64,000 nt of DNA from Candidatus Nitrosotenuis cloacae (GCF_026768455.1 NZ_JAPPVQ010000006.1:62001-126000); one strand, 5' to 3'; counted from the first letter of the stretch, positions 6,766 through 16,081 are shown. Program-made: numbers and translations. Notes: generated from the sequence alone by a model not told the origin.

Positions 6766-8316
6766 TTGAGAGTGAAAAATCATCACTTGTTGAAATTTAG
6801 CATAATCATATTCGCAATTTTTCTCATATCGGTGGTTCCGGCATTTGCCGAGACTGAGATCGCAGACGAGGTGGTCGTCTTGCACACACAGTCAGGCGAC
6901 ATGGTGATCGAGCTCTTTCCAGCCGACGCACCAATCACAGTTCAAAACTTCCTAAACCTCACGGAAAAGCAGTTCTACGACAGAACCGTCTTCCACAGAA
7001 TAATCAAGGACTTTATGATCCAAGGCGGTGACCCGAAGACAAAGCCCGGCGGCTACAAACAGCTGACCGAGTGGGGCACAGGCGACGCAGGGTACACGAT
7101 ACCGGGCGAGTTCAACACAATCAAGCACAAACGTGGCATCGTGTCCATGGCACGCGGCGCGGATCCCGACAGCGGCAGCTCCCAGTTCTTCATAGTGCAC
7201 AAGGACTCACCACATCTGGATCAAAACTATGCAGCATTTGGCAGACTTGCGACAAACTCTAGCTATGCCGTAATGGATACAATTGCCGACCTGAAAAACG
7301 AGGGAGAGGCGACCAACTACATCCCGTATGACTGGGGCAAGGCCGAGATACTAAAGGCCGAGGTGATGAAACGCTCGGACATCGCAGACCTGCTGGACCT
7401 CGGCGAGCCGGAAAGGGTCGCAGCACTTGTAAACCAGACAGGACAAAAATACTCTAATACAAAATTCGGATTCTCATTTGATGCACCTCCCGGATGGTTC
7501 GTCCAAGAGCCGCAAAAAAGAAACTCACAGACCCCTGACGTCGTGGCAGTCGGCTCAAAGGTGGGCGGATTCACACCTGCAATCTCCATTTCAGTAAAGA
7601 ACGCCAACGGAACGTCTACCGTACAGTATGCCGAGTCAGTAAAGCAGACCCTAAAGGACGCAATCGAGATGGGCAACCTAAAGATCACCGCAGAGGAGCA
7701 GACTGAAATCGGTGGCAATGAGGCGTTCGTAAGAGAGGTTGACGGAAAATTCAACATGAGCTCAACCATAATCAAGGTCAAGTTCAAGGAGGTCGTAATC
7801 AAAAACAACGACAAATTCTACATTCTCACATACACAAATAGCGAGAACGACTTTGCAAAGACTGCCCCAAAGTTCGAGGGCGTGGTGAACTCGTTCAGCC
7901 TGAAGCCTGAGCCGTTCAAACCGGATACGCCAAGCAACATAGGTGGCTGCCTGATTGCAACTGCAGCATACGGAACGGAGATGTCGTCGCAGGTCCAGCT
8001 CCTCAGGGAGGTCAGGGACAACGTGGTGTTCGGCACAAGCTCCGGGACTGCATTCATGACAGGATTCAACTCATTGTACTATTCGTTCAGCCCGACGGTT
8101 GCAGACTGGGAGCGACAGAGCCCCGCATTCAAGGAAACAGTAAAAATAGCAATCACACCGATGCTGTCTACACTATCCATACTAAACTACGCAGACATTG
8201 ACTCCGAGTCCGAGATGCTCGGATACGGAATCGGTATCATACTGCTGAACATCAGCATGTACTTTGTCGTACCTGCGATAGTTATAGTGAAAGCAAGGCA
8301 GTATCTTAGAAAATAA
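6766..8316 (+). CDS. Secreted cyclophilin fused to PsbP-like and CFI-box domains
   Basis: A 516-residue exported peptidyl-prolyl isomerase starting at TTG 6766 (GTG 6772 possible), with a signal peptide to about residue 29. Residues 32-190 are a complete cyclophilin domain with FHRIIKDFMIQGGDP and SSQFFIVHKDSPHLD. Residues about 225-380 form a PsbP/MOG1-like alpha-beta domain (FGFSFDAPPGWFVQEP). Near residue 392 there is GGCLIATAAYGTEMSSQVQ, the CFI-box C-terminal module seen in many archaeal surface proteins. The protein ends with a membrane helix (IGIILLNISMYFVVPAIVIV) and KARQYLRK. It probably acts as a membrane-anchored folding factor on the outer face. A second, cytosolic cyclophilin is at 24883. 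Confidence 0.9.
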   Translation: MRVKNHHLLKFSIIIFAIFLISVVPAFAETEIADEVVVLHTQSGDMVIELFPADAPITVQNFLNLTEKQFYDRTVFHRIIKDFMIQGGDPKTKPGGYKQLTEWGTGDAGYTIPGEFNTIKHKRGIVSMARGADPDSGSSQFFIVHKDSPHLDQNYAAFGRLATNSSYAVMDTIADLKNEGEATNYIPYDWGKAEILKAEVMKRSDIADLLDLGEPERVAALVNQTGQKYSNTKFGFSFDAPPGWFVQEPQKRNSQTPDVVAVGSKVGGFTPAISISVKNANGTSTVQYAESVKQTLKDAIEMGNLKITAEEQTEIGGNEAFVREVDGKFNMSSTIIKVKFKEVVIKNNDKFYILTYTNSENDFAKTAPKFEGVVNSFSLKPEPFKPDTPSNIGGCLIATAAYGTEMSSQVQLLREVRDNVVFGTSSGTAFMTGFNSLYYSFSPTVADWERQSPAFKETVKIAITPMLSTLSILNYADIDSESEMLGYGIGIILLNISMYFVVPAIVIVKARQYLRK

Positions 8317-8318
8317 TA

Positions 8319-8732
8319 TTACTGCAAAAATCTTGGAATCTTTTTTGCCACGTACGATATCGATACTCTGCCTGGGCCGAGCACGATTATTGTCAGGTTC
8401 GCCGCAAGAAGTATGAGGTCTATCTCGTATCCTCCCTGTCCCATCAGGTTTCCGGCCTTTTTGACGTAGAATATGGCACCGACCATTATTATCGCAAGAA
8501 TGGACGAGGCGATTCTAGTAAGCACGCCAAATATCAGCATTATTCCAGGAACGGTCTCTGCAAGCGCGATGGGAATCTGCATCTCTGCTGGAATGCCCAA
8601 CTGCGCAAGAAATCCGACAAAGCCTGGATCAAACTTGGCGGTTCCGTGCACGATAAAGATGACGCCCACTGCGAGCCTTACCCCAAAGTGAACTATGTCG
8701 TGTAGTTTGCCGGTCCTAATGCTTGCATCCAA
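8319..8732 (-). CDS. DoxX-family membrane protein
   Basis: A 137-residue four-helix membrane protein. The conserved start GVRLAVGVIFIVHGTAKF and the segment IALAETVPGIMLIFGVLTRIASSILAIIMVGAIF are characteristic of DoxX-like proteins. These proteins are linked in various organisms to quinone or redox chemistry, but no specific function is established for thaumarchaeal members. It converges on the cyclophilin fusion gene with a 2-bp gap and is divergent from the methyltransferase gene at 8795. Confidence 0.85.
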   Translation of the reverse strand: MDASIRTGKLHDIVHFGVRLAVGVIFIVHGTAKFDPGFVGFLAQLGIPAEMQIPIALAETVPGIMLIFGVLTRIASSILAIIMVGAIFYVKKAGNLMGQGGYEIDLILLAANLTIIVLGPGRVSISYVAKKIPRFLQ

Positions 8733-8794
8733 CAGTCTCTTTTGAATTTACGATATAATAAAGACTGTTGATCAAAGGCAGTAGATTGGCAAAG

Positions 8795-9637
8795 ATGATG
8801 GCTTCCAATTCCATGGAATACAAAAAGAGAATCATCAAGACATGGAACGAGATCGCACCAAGATACCATAACAGGTGGGCAAGGGGCGATGTAGGTCCGT
8901 TCAAGAGCACCTCGGAGCTTGTAAGCATGGCAGGCATCAAATCCGGAGATCACGTACTTGATCTTGCGTGCGGAACGGGCGTGGTGACAAAAAGGATCCT
9001 CTTGAAGGTGGGGCCTCGCGGCCACGTAGTCGGAGTCGACAGCTCATCCACAGCAATACGAATTGCAAAAAAGTGGACCAAGATGAAGAATCTGGATCTT
9101 GTCATCGCGGATGCAGAGCACATTGATTTTAACAAAAAGTTTGACGCAGTGACGTGTCAGTATGCAATCTTCTTTTTTCCAAATACGCAAAAGGCGCTGC
9201 AAAACGCAAAGCGCTGCCTGAAAAAGTGCGGCACAATCGCGCTGTCGGTGCATGGTAGCGGAAGTTCGGTGCCGTTTTTCAGCAGCATCCTGGACGTGGT
9301 GCCAAAATTCATCCCAGACTATGTGCCGGCGGGCCCGTCGTTTGACAGATTCGGCACGAGAGAGGAGCTTCGCAGGGCGGCAGCACGAGCCGGATTCTCA
9401 AGCATCAAAATAAGACAGTTCCAATTTGAGTACAGCCCTGGTACGTTTTCTAACTATTGGTCCAACTACATGCGGTATCTTGCAACGCCGCTAAAACAAA
9501 AGATCCGCAAGCTGACAGGGGCGCAGCTGGCACAAATGAGGGAGCAGATCAAGCAGAACACAATTCCCTATACCAGAAGGGACGGTAAGATCGTCTTCCC
9601 CTGGAAGGTACTCATACTCACTGCCAAAAAACCATAA
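8795..9637 (+). CDS. Class I SAM-dependent methyltransferase (UbiE-like)
   Basis: A roughly 280-residue Rossmann-fold methyltransferase. Motif I is VLDLACGTGVVT, followed by GVDSSSTAIRIAKK (motif II acidic end) and an AVTCQYAIFFFP motif IV region. The N-terminal YKKRIIKTWNEIAPRYHNRW resembles the UbiE/COQ5 branch that methylates quinones, but small-molecule specificity is not readable. The reading frame is open from TTG 8768. I prefer ATG 8795 or 8813 because a TATA-like GATATAATAAAG lies at about 8752-8763. It is divergent from the DoxX gene. Confidence 0.85.
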   Translation: MMASNSMEYKKRIIKTWNEIAPRYHNRWARGDVGPFKSTSELVSMAGIKSGDHVLDLACGTGVVTKRILLKVGPRGHVVGVDSSSTAIRIAKKWTKMKNLDLVIADAEHIDFNKKFDAVTCQYAIFFFPNTQKALQNAKRCLKKCGTIALSVHGSGSSVPFFSSILDVVPKFIPDYVPAGPSFDRFGTREELRRAAARAGFSSIKIRQFQFEYSPGTFSNYWSNYMRYLATPLKQKIRKLTGAQLAQMREQIKQNTIPYTRRDGKIVFPWKVLILTAKKP

Positions 9638-9755
9638 TTGTTGGGGTTTCCAATTTTTATTGGAAGCACATACCCAACAAATGACTCCACTGTATGTTGG
9701 CATGAATCGCTCTAATTAGGTGGATGTATGTGGAAAACGAACAGTCTGGGCTCGA

Positions 9756-10820
9756 CTATACCACTACAAGGTCCTTGGTGAACTTGTGCATGACAATCGG
9801 CCTGTCCCGCACAATCACCGAATCCTCGATGCGCACGCCGAATTTCTTTGGGATGTATATTCCAGGCTCCACCGTTATTGCCATGTTGTTCTGCAGGATG
9901 GTTTCACTTCTCTGACTGATCGTCGGCAACTCGTGGACCTCAAGTCCTATTCCGTGTCCCGTTGAATGGATAAAGTACTGTCCCAATTCTTTTTTGTTGA
10001 TGTAATCCCTGCACGCATCGTCCACTGACTTGCATGATGCACCAGGCCTTACTGCCTTCAACCCCGCCTTCTGCGACTCTTTGACAACTTCGTAAATCTG
10101 CTTTGCCTCGTCACTGATCCTGCCTAAACCAAAAGTTCTAGTGGCATCACTGACGTATCCCTTGTATCTTAATGTGAGATCCACTACTATGAGATCCCCG
10201 CTTGCAAACTTTCTGCCGGTGACCTGCGCATGCGGCAGCGCACCGTTGGGACCACCCGCAATTATCAGGGGGTTGAGAGTTGACCGGTATCCGGTACTGA
10301 ACATATCGTTTTCCATTGCAAACGACATCAGGATCGCCTGCAGCTCCGACTCTTTCTGCCCCTTTGTTATCTTGTCGGCGCAGATCTCGTACATTGCGTC
10401 AATGAGGCGGGACGCCTTTTTCAGTACGGCAATCTCTTTTTCGTCCTTGACTATCCTTGCCCCGTAGAACGGCTCTGTGGAATGTTTTATCGTGGGAATC
10501 AGCTTTTTGAGAGTCTCCATCGTGGAATAGCTCTGGCAGTCGGTGCAGACCTTCCTTCCCTGTACCATCTTGGCAAGGCCTGAAAGCAGCCCGACTCCCC
10601 GCTCTGCAGTGACCACGTCGCAGTCGGTAGACTCCTCCTTTGCCCGTCCAACCTCAAGCTCGGGTGCAATTATCGTAGTCCTACCGCCCTCAAGAACTCC
10701 TATTGCCTCGCCCCAAAACCCCGTCATGTAAAACAGGTTTTCTGGCTCAAATGAGACCAAAACGTCGCAGTCCGCGCTTTTTTGTGCGTGTTTTAACAGG
10801 CTTTTTCTTCTTTCTTGCAA
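9756..10820 (-). CDS. pepQ: M24-family metallopeptidase (Xaa-Pro dipeptidase type)
   Basis: A pita-bread-fold aminopeptidase/prolidase. The N-terminal creatinase-like domain is followed by the catalytic domain with metal ligands in VVDLTLRYKGYVSDATRTFGLG (two Asp), STGHGIGLEVHE (His), TVEPGIYI (Glu) and GVRIEDSVIV (Glu). The frame is open to 10919, but no ATG exists in the extra part. The TTG at 10820 (giving LQERRKSLLKHAQ) matches the usual family N-terminus and leaves room for the divergent promoter, giving about 354 residues. Substrate is probably X-Pro dipeptides or short peptides, inferred from the family. Confidence 0.88.
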   Translation of the reverse strand: MQERRKSLLKHAQKSADCDVLVSFEPENLFYMTGFWGEAIGVLEGGRTTIIAPELEVGRAKEESTDCDVVTAERGVGLLSGLAKMVQGRKVCTDCQSYSTMETLKKLIPTIKHSTEPFYGARIVKDEKEIAVLKKASRLIDAMYEICADKITKGQKESELQAILMSFAMENDMFSTGYRSTLNPLIIAGGPNGALPHAQVTGRKFASGDLIVVDLTLRYKGYVSDATRTFGLGRISDEAKQIYEVVKESQKAGLKAVRPGASCKSVDDACRDYINKKELGQYFIHSTGHGIGLEVHELPTISQRSETILQNNMAITVEPGIYIPKKFGVRIEDSVIVRDRPIVMHKFTKDLVVV

Positions 10821-10907
10821 GGCCGAATTGGGAAGCTTGCCTGCTACATTTATGATTGTTGCAAAAACCTTGGAAAGTTTGTATATAGTGAAACAAATTT
10901 TTACATC

Positions 10908-11921
10908 GTGGAAGAGCAAAAGAAAAAAGTCGTCGCACTGCTTTCTGGCGGACTTGATAGCCAGCTAGCCGTTAGAATGATGCAAAGCCAGGGCTTTGAG
11001 GTATCGGCGGTTGCAATCAAGACCCCGTTCTGCGACTTTGATTGCGGAAGGGGCTGCGGATTTGAGATACGAGAAAGGGCAGACGCACTTGGAGTGAACC
11101 TCAAGACGGTATATCTTGGCGACGAATACATCGAGATGCTCAAGCACCCAAAGCACGGATTTGGATCCGGAATGAACCCATGCATCGATTGCAGAGCAAT
11201 GATGTTCAAGGCCGCAAAAAAACACATGGATGAGATCGGAGCGGAATTCATCATATCCGGCGAGGTATTGGGCCAAAGGCCGATGAGCCAGCACGGCCCG
11301 GCACTAAAGACGATAGAGAAGGAATCCGAGCTTGAGGGCTACATAGTAAGACCACTGTCAGGCGCCCTGCTCCCAAAAACAATCCCTGAGGAATCGGGCC
11401 TGATAAAAAGAGAAAACCTCGGAATGATCAGGGGCCGAACCAGAAGATCACAATTACAATTGGCAAAGGAATACGGAATTGAAAACCCACCAAACGCAGG
11501 GGGCGGATGTCTGCTGACTGATCCGGCATTTGGAATCAGAGCAAAGGATCTCTTCAAGCACACGGAAACTCCGACTACAAACGACATTGATCTTTTAAAA
11601 ATTGGAAGACACTTCAGGCTGGACGAAAAAACAAAACTCATCGTCGGAAGAAACAAGGACGAAAACGACATGATCAAGGCGTTGGCGCTTCCAAACGATC
11701 TCGTGTTCTACGCAAAGGATCACGTCGGACCAAATGCCATACTTCGCGGAGACAACGCAGAATCCCACTCGAAATTCTGCGCGGGAATCACCCTGAGGTA
11801 CTCGGACGCCCCAAAAGAGTCACCGCAAGCTGTGGTCGTGGAAAAAAATAACGGCGCAGAAAAATCGGAAATCCTAACAAGCAGGGCAGAAGAGCAGGAC
11901 TATCTCAAATACCGAATTTAG
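10908..11921 (+). CDS. PP-loop ATP pyrophosphatase, MnmA/ThiI-like tRNA thiolation enzyme
   Basis: About 337 residues from GTG 10908 (open to 10815 but overlapping the divergent gene there). The PP-loop SGGLDS follows directly after the start, with CDFDCGRGCGF and NPCIDCRAMMFKAAKKHM, then IISGEVLGQRPMSQ. These are the adenylation loop and Cys residues of tRNA sulfurtransferases of the MnmA/TRMU and ThiI type. A zinc or Fe-S site is possible from the CxxC pairs. The C-terminal 120 residues (GRHFRL, KLIVGRNKDEN) resemble the domain often attached in archaeal members. The target base is not readable from sequence. GTATATAG about 25 nt before the GTG is a likely TATA box shared by the divergent pair. 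Confidence 0.8.
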   Translation: MEEQKKKVVALLSGGLDSQLAVRMMQSQGFEVSAVAIKTPFCDFDCGRGCGFEIRERADALGVNLKTVYLGDEYIEMLKHPKHGFGSGMNPCIDCRAMMFKAAKKHMDEIGAEFIISGEVLGQRPMSQHGPALKTIEKESELEGYIVRPLSGALLPKTIPEESGLIKRENLGMIRGRTRRSQLQLAKEYGIENPPNAGGGCLLTDPAFGIRAKDLFKHTETPTTNDIDLLKIGRHFRLDEKTKLIVGRNKDENDMIKALALPNDLVFYAKDHVGPNAILRGDNAESHSKFCAGITLRYSDAPKESPQAVVVEKNNGAEKSEILTSRAEEQDYLKYRI

Positions 11922-11993
11922 GAACAAACTCCCACTTTACGTTCATTTCACATGCGAAAGACTTTTTGAGGGAGTACTGGACATTCTTAATAG

Positions 11994-12272
11994 ATGCAAA
12001 AGCAGGAAAGCCCAACTTATCTGAAGGCAATCACGATTCGTGATCAGAGCGACATCCACTCAATCAAAGAGGACATGAAAAAGGACATGATACTCATACT
12101 CAGAGTGACGCCTCTTGCGCAAAAAGATGTCGAGCAGCTCAGAAAACTAGTTGAGGAACTTTATGCCCAGGCAAAAAATCACAATGCAGACATTGCAAGA
12201 CTCGGAGAGGAAAGGATCATCGTCACTCCGCCCGGAGTCAAAATCTGGAAACCAGAATACGATCTGAAATAA
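11994..12272 (+). CDS. sepF: SepF-like cell-division protein
   Basis: A 92-residue protein of the SepF (DUF552) family. The line YLKAITIRDQSDI, then MILILRVTPLAQKDVEQL, and the terminal DIARLGEERIIVTPPGVKIW are the conserved core of archaeal SepF. In other archaea SepF anchors FtsZ to the membrane. Ammonia-oxidising archaea divide mainly with Cdv (ESCRT-like) proteins, so its partner here is less obvious. No N-terminal amphipathic membrane helix is clear in MQKQESP. It stands alone between the PP-loop gene and a secreted-protein gene. Confidence 0.85.
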   Translation: MQKQESPTYLKAITIRDQSDIHSIKEDMKKDMILILRVTPLAQKDVEQLRKLVEELYAQAKNHNADIARLGEERIIVTPPGVKIWKPEYDLK

Positions 12273-12338
12273 TATTAAAACAAGACGTATCATTTCTACG
12301 CCTCTCTAATATCGCATCATCTGGAAAATCTTCCAAAG

Positions 12339-13415
12339 TTGAAGCTTGCAATCACTGTTTCTGTACTGTCACTGTTCTTTGTCTCGTACGGCACGGAATC
12401 GTTTGCACAGGCCGCAGACTCAAAGGTTGCCACCATACTGCACTGCGAGGAGATCTATCCAGACTTGGAGATATTGGGCAACACCAAGTTCAAGCAGCGA
12501 TACCAGTACGACAGGGATCTGAGAAACTGCATCTCGATGTACAACGACATGGCTTGGTACTCTACTAGCCCAGATCGCACTCAAAGACTGATCGCAATTC
12601 TGGAAGAGCAGACCCACTCCAAGGTGGTGCGAGATCGCAATACCGAGTCCGAGTCCATTCCGAAATGGATCAAAGATGACGCGATCAGGTGGCACCAGGG
12701 AAAGGAGCGGGACAGCATACTGTCCTACGGAATAAGACACATGATCAGCTCCGGCATGCTGCAGGTACCTTCAGGTACGGTCGATCAGAGACACTGCCAA
12801 GACGAGATCTGCGTCTCCAAGGGTGATTACATCACATACTCCATAACCGGCAGCGATCAGGACCAGCTCACAGTAAAGCACACCATACGGAACATCTCAG
12901 ATAAGGCCATGATAATCAGTGTGGACGGCGTCTCAAAACACGGAAGGACAAGCGATCAGATACAGGTAACCAAGGACGGGCTGGTGCAGAATGCGCACGC
13001 CAAGTGCTGCGCCGGGTACCAGTTCCTGCACAAGGTTCCCCTTGAGATCGGCTCAAAGATAAACTCAGTAAAGGATCTCGTAGTGGAAAGCCAGATCGTG
13101 TTCTCCTTCAAGGGCGCCCAGAGGCCCTCCTTTGTGGCCAAGGACGGCTCGGGAAGTTATTACGAGATAGTTGACGCAGGCACTGGAATAGTGCTGTTTG
13201 CCAAAAACCATGACAGAATCAAAAAAGAGACCGTTACCACAGAACTGACTGACACCAACGTGCTCTCAGAGGACCTCAAAATCCAGTATGGTGGCATGAA
13301 GATACCGTCGTGGTTTAGGACCCCCGTAAAGTGGTGGAGTGAGGGGCAGATCTCCGATGCGGAATACCTCTCCGGCATAAGCTACCTGCTAAAAAACAGC
13401 ATCCTTCGTATCTAA
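12339..13415 (+). CDS. Secreted protein with duplicated Trp-rich helical motif
   Basis: A 358-residue exported protein from TTG 12339 with a signal peptide ending about residue 24 (SFAQA). Residues 32-75 carry CEEIYPDLEILGNTKF with paired Cys, a segment that reappears in the secreted protein at 62279-62878. Residues 107-143 (IPKWIKDDAIRWHQGK, then SILSYGIRHMISSGML) and 320-358 (IPSWFRTPVKWWSEGQ, then AEYLSGISYLLKNSIL) are two copies of one motif. The C-terminal copy is widespread at the ends of archaeal surface proteins. The middle (150-310) looks like an immunoglobulin-like beta domain with two Cys near CCAGYQF. Function is unknown. Confidence 0.75.
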   Translation: MKLAITVSVLSLFFVSYGTESFAQAADSKVATILHCEEIYPDLEILGNTKFKQRYQYDRDLRNCISMYNDMAWYSTSPDRTQRLIAILEEQTHSKVVRDRNTESESIPKWIKDDAIRWHQGKERDSILSYGIRHMISSGMLQVPSGTVDQRHCQDEICVSKGDYITYSITGSDQDQLTVKHTIRNISDKAMIISVDGVSKHGRTSDQIQVTKDGLVQNAHAKCCAGYQFLHKVPLEIGSKINSVKDLVVESQIVFSFKGAQRPSFVAKDGSGSYYEIVDAGTGIVLFAKNHDRIKKETVTTELTDTNVLSEDLKIQYGGMKIPSWFRTPVKWWSEGQISDAEYLSGISYLLKNSILRI

Positions 13416-15349
13416 AACAGCCTGATTGCTTCTTGTACCTGCGGATAGTGGGCGGGGACTCTGAACATCCTTCGTATGTTCATTGCCAGGTTTTCGCACT
13501 TGCGCCTCTCGCCGTGGTTTATGAGCACGCGCCTCAACTTGGGCCTTAATTTGTGCACAAACGACATCAGCTGGTTGTAGTCGCTGTGGCCGCTAAAACC
13601 GTCAAGCTTTATCATGGAGCAGTTCACGCTTACCACCTCCACCTTGCCGTCTCGGCCCATTAGTGAGACCTGCTTTGATCCGTCTAGGACCCTGCGTCCC
13701 AGAGTCCCGTTTACCTGGTATGAGACAAAGATTATCTTGTTCTTGCTTCCCGGCGCGATGTTTCTAAAGTATTCAAGCACCGGCCCTCCCTCCAGCATAC
13801 CTGATGTTGCAAGTATGATGCATGGCGTGCCGTCCCGCAGCGGCTCCTCCCTCGAATCCGAGTGCTCTATGTTTGTGAAATATTCAGAATCAAACGGGTT
13901 GTCGTCCGTCTCTAGGATCTTCTGCCGCAGCTCGCGTGCCAGATATTCCGGATACGCCTCGTGAATTGCTGTTGCCTCCGAGATCATTCCCTCCATGAAC
14001 ACAGGCGCCTCTATCATCTGGCCGGCCTTCATGTAGTGATCAATTACCATCATTATCTCCTGCGCACGTCCGACTGCAGGAATTGGGATGAGCACTTTTC
14101 CTCCGTCGACTAGTGTGTTGTTCACCGCATTGATGAACGCCGACTCGACCTCCTGTCTTGTTGGCTGTATGTCCTCGCGCGCGCCGTAGGTGCTCTCAAT
14201 TAGCAGAGTCTCCACCCTCGGATAGTTCCAGGAGGCGCTCTCAAACAGGATGCTCTTGCCGAACTTTAGATCCCCTGTGTACACAAAGTTGTGATCGCCG
14301 TTTCCTATGTGGAAGTGGCATGTTGCAGAGCCGAGTATGTGACCTGCGTTTGAAAATACAAGTTTGATGTCCGGCGCAATGTCCGTGACTGTTCCGTACG
14401 GGATGGTGACCGTCTGTCTCATTATCTGCTTGACGTCCCTATCTGCGTATAACGCGACTCTTCCTTGGGCGGCTGCCACCTTTACTGCGTCCAGCTGAAT
14501 CAAGTTCATCATGGGCAGCGTCGGCTCTGTGCAGTAGATTGGTCCTTTGTATCCGTATTTGCAAAGTACCGGCAAAAATCCTGTGTGATCCAAATGCGCG
14601 TGGCTGATTACAATTGCGTCAAGCTCGTCAAGTGTTATGTTCGCCCAGTCAAGCCTCGGGTACGCCTCCATCGGGGTCCTAGCTCCTGGATTTACACCGC
14701 AGTCGATGAGAATCTTGCTTTCGGGCGTCGCAAGCAGCATGCATGACCTGCCCACCTGGCCAAATCCCCCAAGCGTCAGCAACGAGACCTCGGATTTCTG
14801 CGCAAGCCTGGTTCGGAATATGTTCTCACCAATAATCTTGAGCTGCTTTGCCCTCTCAGTCGATGATACCTTGAGGTTGTAGTTTATTGCCTGAATGGTG
14901 CTTGACTGAATCGTGGTGGCCTTTCTGATGCGCAGTCTCCAGCCGCAGCTTTCCGTCAGCTGCGCCACGTTGAACGCCGGGTTGTTGTGAAGCAGCCAGG
15001 GGCGCTTTACCTCTACTGACACCTCGCCTATTGCGGAATCAAAGAATGTTCCCTGAAGGTCTGCCTCCTTTGGAAGCGCCTTTGAGATCATCTGCCTTGC
15101 CTCCTCCTCCGTCTTCCTGATGGACTCCTCCGTCCTTACGACGATTCTTTTCTTGATGACATTTACTAAATCGGATATTATCTCATTGTGCTCCATGAGG
15201 TACAGCGGTGATTTTGTGTATAGCGCGATTCTTGGGCCCTCGTAGTCTATCTTGCTCACCTTTGCCTCCTTTGGAATACTTTGCAGTATGGTAGCCATTA
15301 CAGATTGGGCTGATGATTGTGGTTCCTTCTCCTGTTGTTTTCGTTGCAT
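13412..15349 (-). CDS. cpsf1: aCPSF1/FttA: KH-MBL-beta-CASP ribonuclease
   Basis: A 645-residue homologue of eukaryotic CPSF73. Archaeal aCPSF1 (FttA) cleaves nascent RNA and drives transcription termination. Two KH-like domains occupy about residues 20-150. The metallo-beta-lactamase domain follows with HAHLDH at 250-255 and FVYTGDLKFG further on. The beta-CASP insert and the GHSDYNQL and LRRVLINHGE motifs come next. Zinc ligands look complete. ATG 15349 or the internal ATG at residue 18 (MATILQSIPKEAKV) may be the true start. It lies 7 bp after the stop of psmB on the same strand, so the two are probably co-transcribed. Confidence 0.95.
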   Translation of the reverse strand: MQRKQQEKEPQSSAQSVMATILQSIPKEAKVSKIDYEGPRIALYTKSPLYLMEHNEIISDLVNVIKKRIVVRTEESIRKTEEEARQMISKALPKEADLQGTFFDSAIGEVSVEVKRPWLLHNNPAFNVAQLTESCGWRLRIRKATTIQSSTIQAINYNLKVSSTERAKQLKIIGENIFRTRLAQKSEVSLLTLGGFGQVGRSCMLLATPESKILIDCGVNPGARTPMEAYPRLDWANITLDELDAIVISHAHLDHTGFLPVLCKYGYKGPIYCTEPTLPMMNLIQLDAVKVAAAQGRVALYADRDVKQIMRQTVTIPYGTVTDIAPDIKLVFSNAGHILGSATCHFHIGNGDHNFVYTGDLKFGKSILFESASWNYPRVETLLIESTYGAREDIQPTRQEVESAFINAVNNTLVDGGKVLIPIPAVGRAQEIMMVIDHYMKAGQMIEAPVFMEGMISEATAIHEAYPEYLARELRQKILETDDNPFDSEYFTNIEHSDSREEPLRDGTPCIILATSGMLEGGPVLEYFRNIAPGSKNKIIFVSYQVNGTLGRRVLDGSKQVSLMGRDGKVEVVSVNCSMIKLDGFSGHSDYNQLMSFVHKLRPKLRRVLINHGERRKCENLAMNIRRMFRVPAHYPQVQEAIRLF

Positions 15350-15356
15350 TAAATCA

Positions 15357-15989
15357 CTACAATGCGATTATGGCTTTCTTTTGCTCTTTTGTCAAGAGAC
15401 GGAATCCGTTCTTGTCAATGATTGCAACATTGATACCATCGCCAGTACCGATGTTTCTCACTATGGCCGCCTTGACGGCGCGCAACGCAATAACCTTTGC
15501 CTCTTCGACTGTCAGATTGCTGCGGTATTCCTCTTCCAACAGGCCGTATGCTACAGGTGACCCACTGCCTGTCGTGACGTAGGTCTTCTCCTCGACGGAG
15601 CCGAACATGTCGACATTTGCCAATGCCGGGCCATTGCTGTCGTACCCGCCAATGAGGATGTCTGCCATGAACGGATACCCTCTGTTCTGGTGGAACAAAA
15701 GGGAGCATAGTCTTGTAAGAGTCTTAATTGGAATGTTCTCGTTTTTCTGCACCTTGTGTATGTTGGAATGATATCTTAGGACGTCCGTGATGTTTTGGGC
15801 ATCAGCAACTCCTCCTGCCATTGTCATACCTGCGTGCTGTGCTATCTGCTGGATCTTCATTGTGTTGTTGTTCGCAATAAAGTAGCCTGCGCTTGCACGC
15901 ATGTCTGCACACAATACGACACCGTCGCTTGCCTTGATACCTACAGTGGTCGTTCCGTGCAGAATCTTTTCTTCAATATTGGATGACAA
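15357..15989 (-). CDS. psmB: 20S proteasome beta subunit (catalytic)
   Basis: A 210-residue precursor with a 12-residue propeptide (ending ILHG) before the catalytic Thr13. Counting from that Thr as 1, Asp17 (CADMR) and Lys33 (TMKIQQ) are present, so this is an active Ntn hydrolase subunit. GGVADAQ and GSGSPVAYGLLEEEY also fit. It assembles with alpha rings and works with an AAA+ unfoldase; cdc48 is at 44965-47091. It is first in a probable operon with aCPSF1 and is divergent from the G1P dehydrogenase gene. Confidence 0.95.
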   Translation of the reverse strand: MSSNIEEKILHGTTTVGIKASDGVVLCADMRASAGYFIANNNTMKIQQIAQHAGMTMAGGVADAQNITDVLRYHSNIHKVQKNENIPIKTLTRLCSLLFHQNRGYPFMADILIGGYDSNGPALANVDMFGSVEEKTYVTTGSGSPVAYGLLEEEYRSNLTVEEAKVIALRAVKAAIVRNIGTGDGINVAIIDKNGFRLLTKEQKKAIIAL

Positions 15990-16024
15990 AAATGCTCCTA
16001 GATGATGTGGAGTGGTTTATCCCC

Positions 16025-16059
16025 TTTTAAATAACTTTTTGTTGGCAGGCAAGTTATAA
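16025..16059. promoter_or_regulatory. Divergent promoter region psmB / egsA
   Basis: TTATAA at 16054-16059 lies about 26 nt before the ATG of the G1P dehydrogenase gene, as expected for a leaderless archaeal transcript. TTTTAAATAA at 16025-16034 reads on the minus strand as a TATA box about 40 nt before the psmB start. Both are inferred from position and composition only. Confidence 0.45.
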
Positions 16060-16081
16060 GGCGTAAAACCATCATCACCTT

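Noticed and set aside
9638-9755. Gap between the methyltransferase and the M24 peptidase gene
   Set aside because: Only tiny ORFs (about 12 codons) and A/T-rich sequence were found; nothing supportable beyond shared 3' ends.
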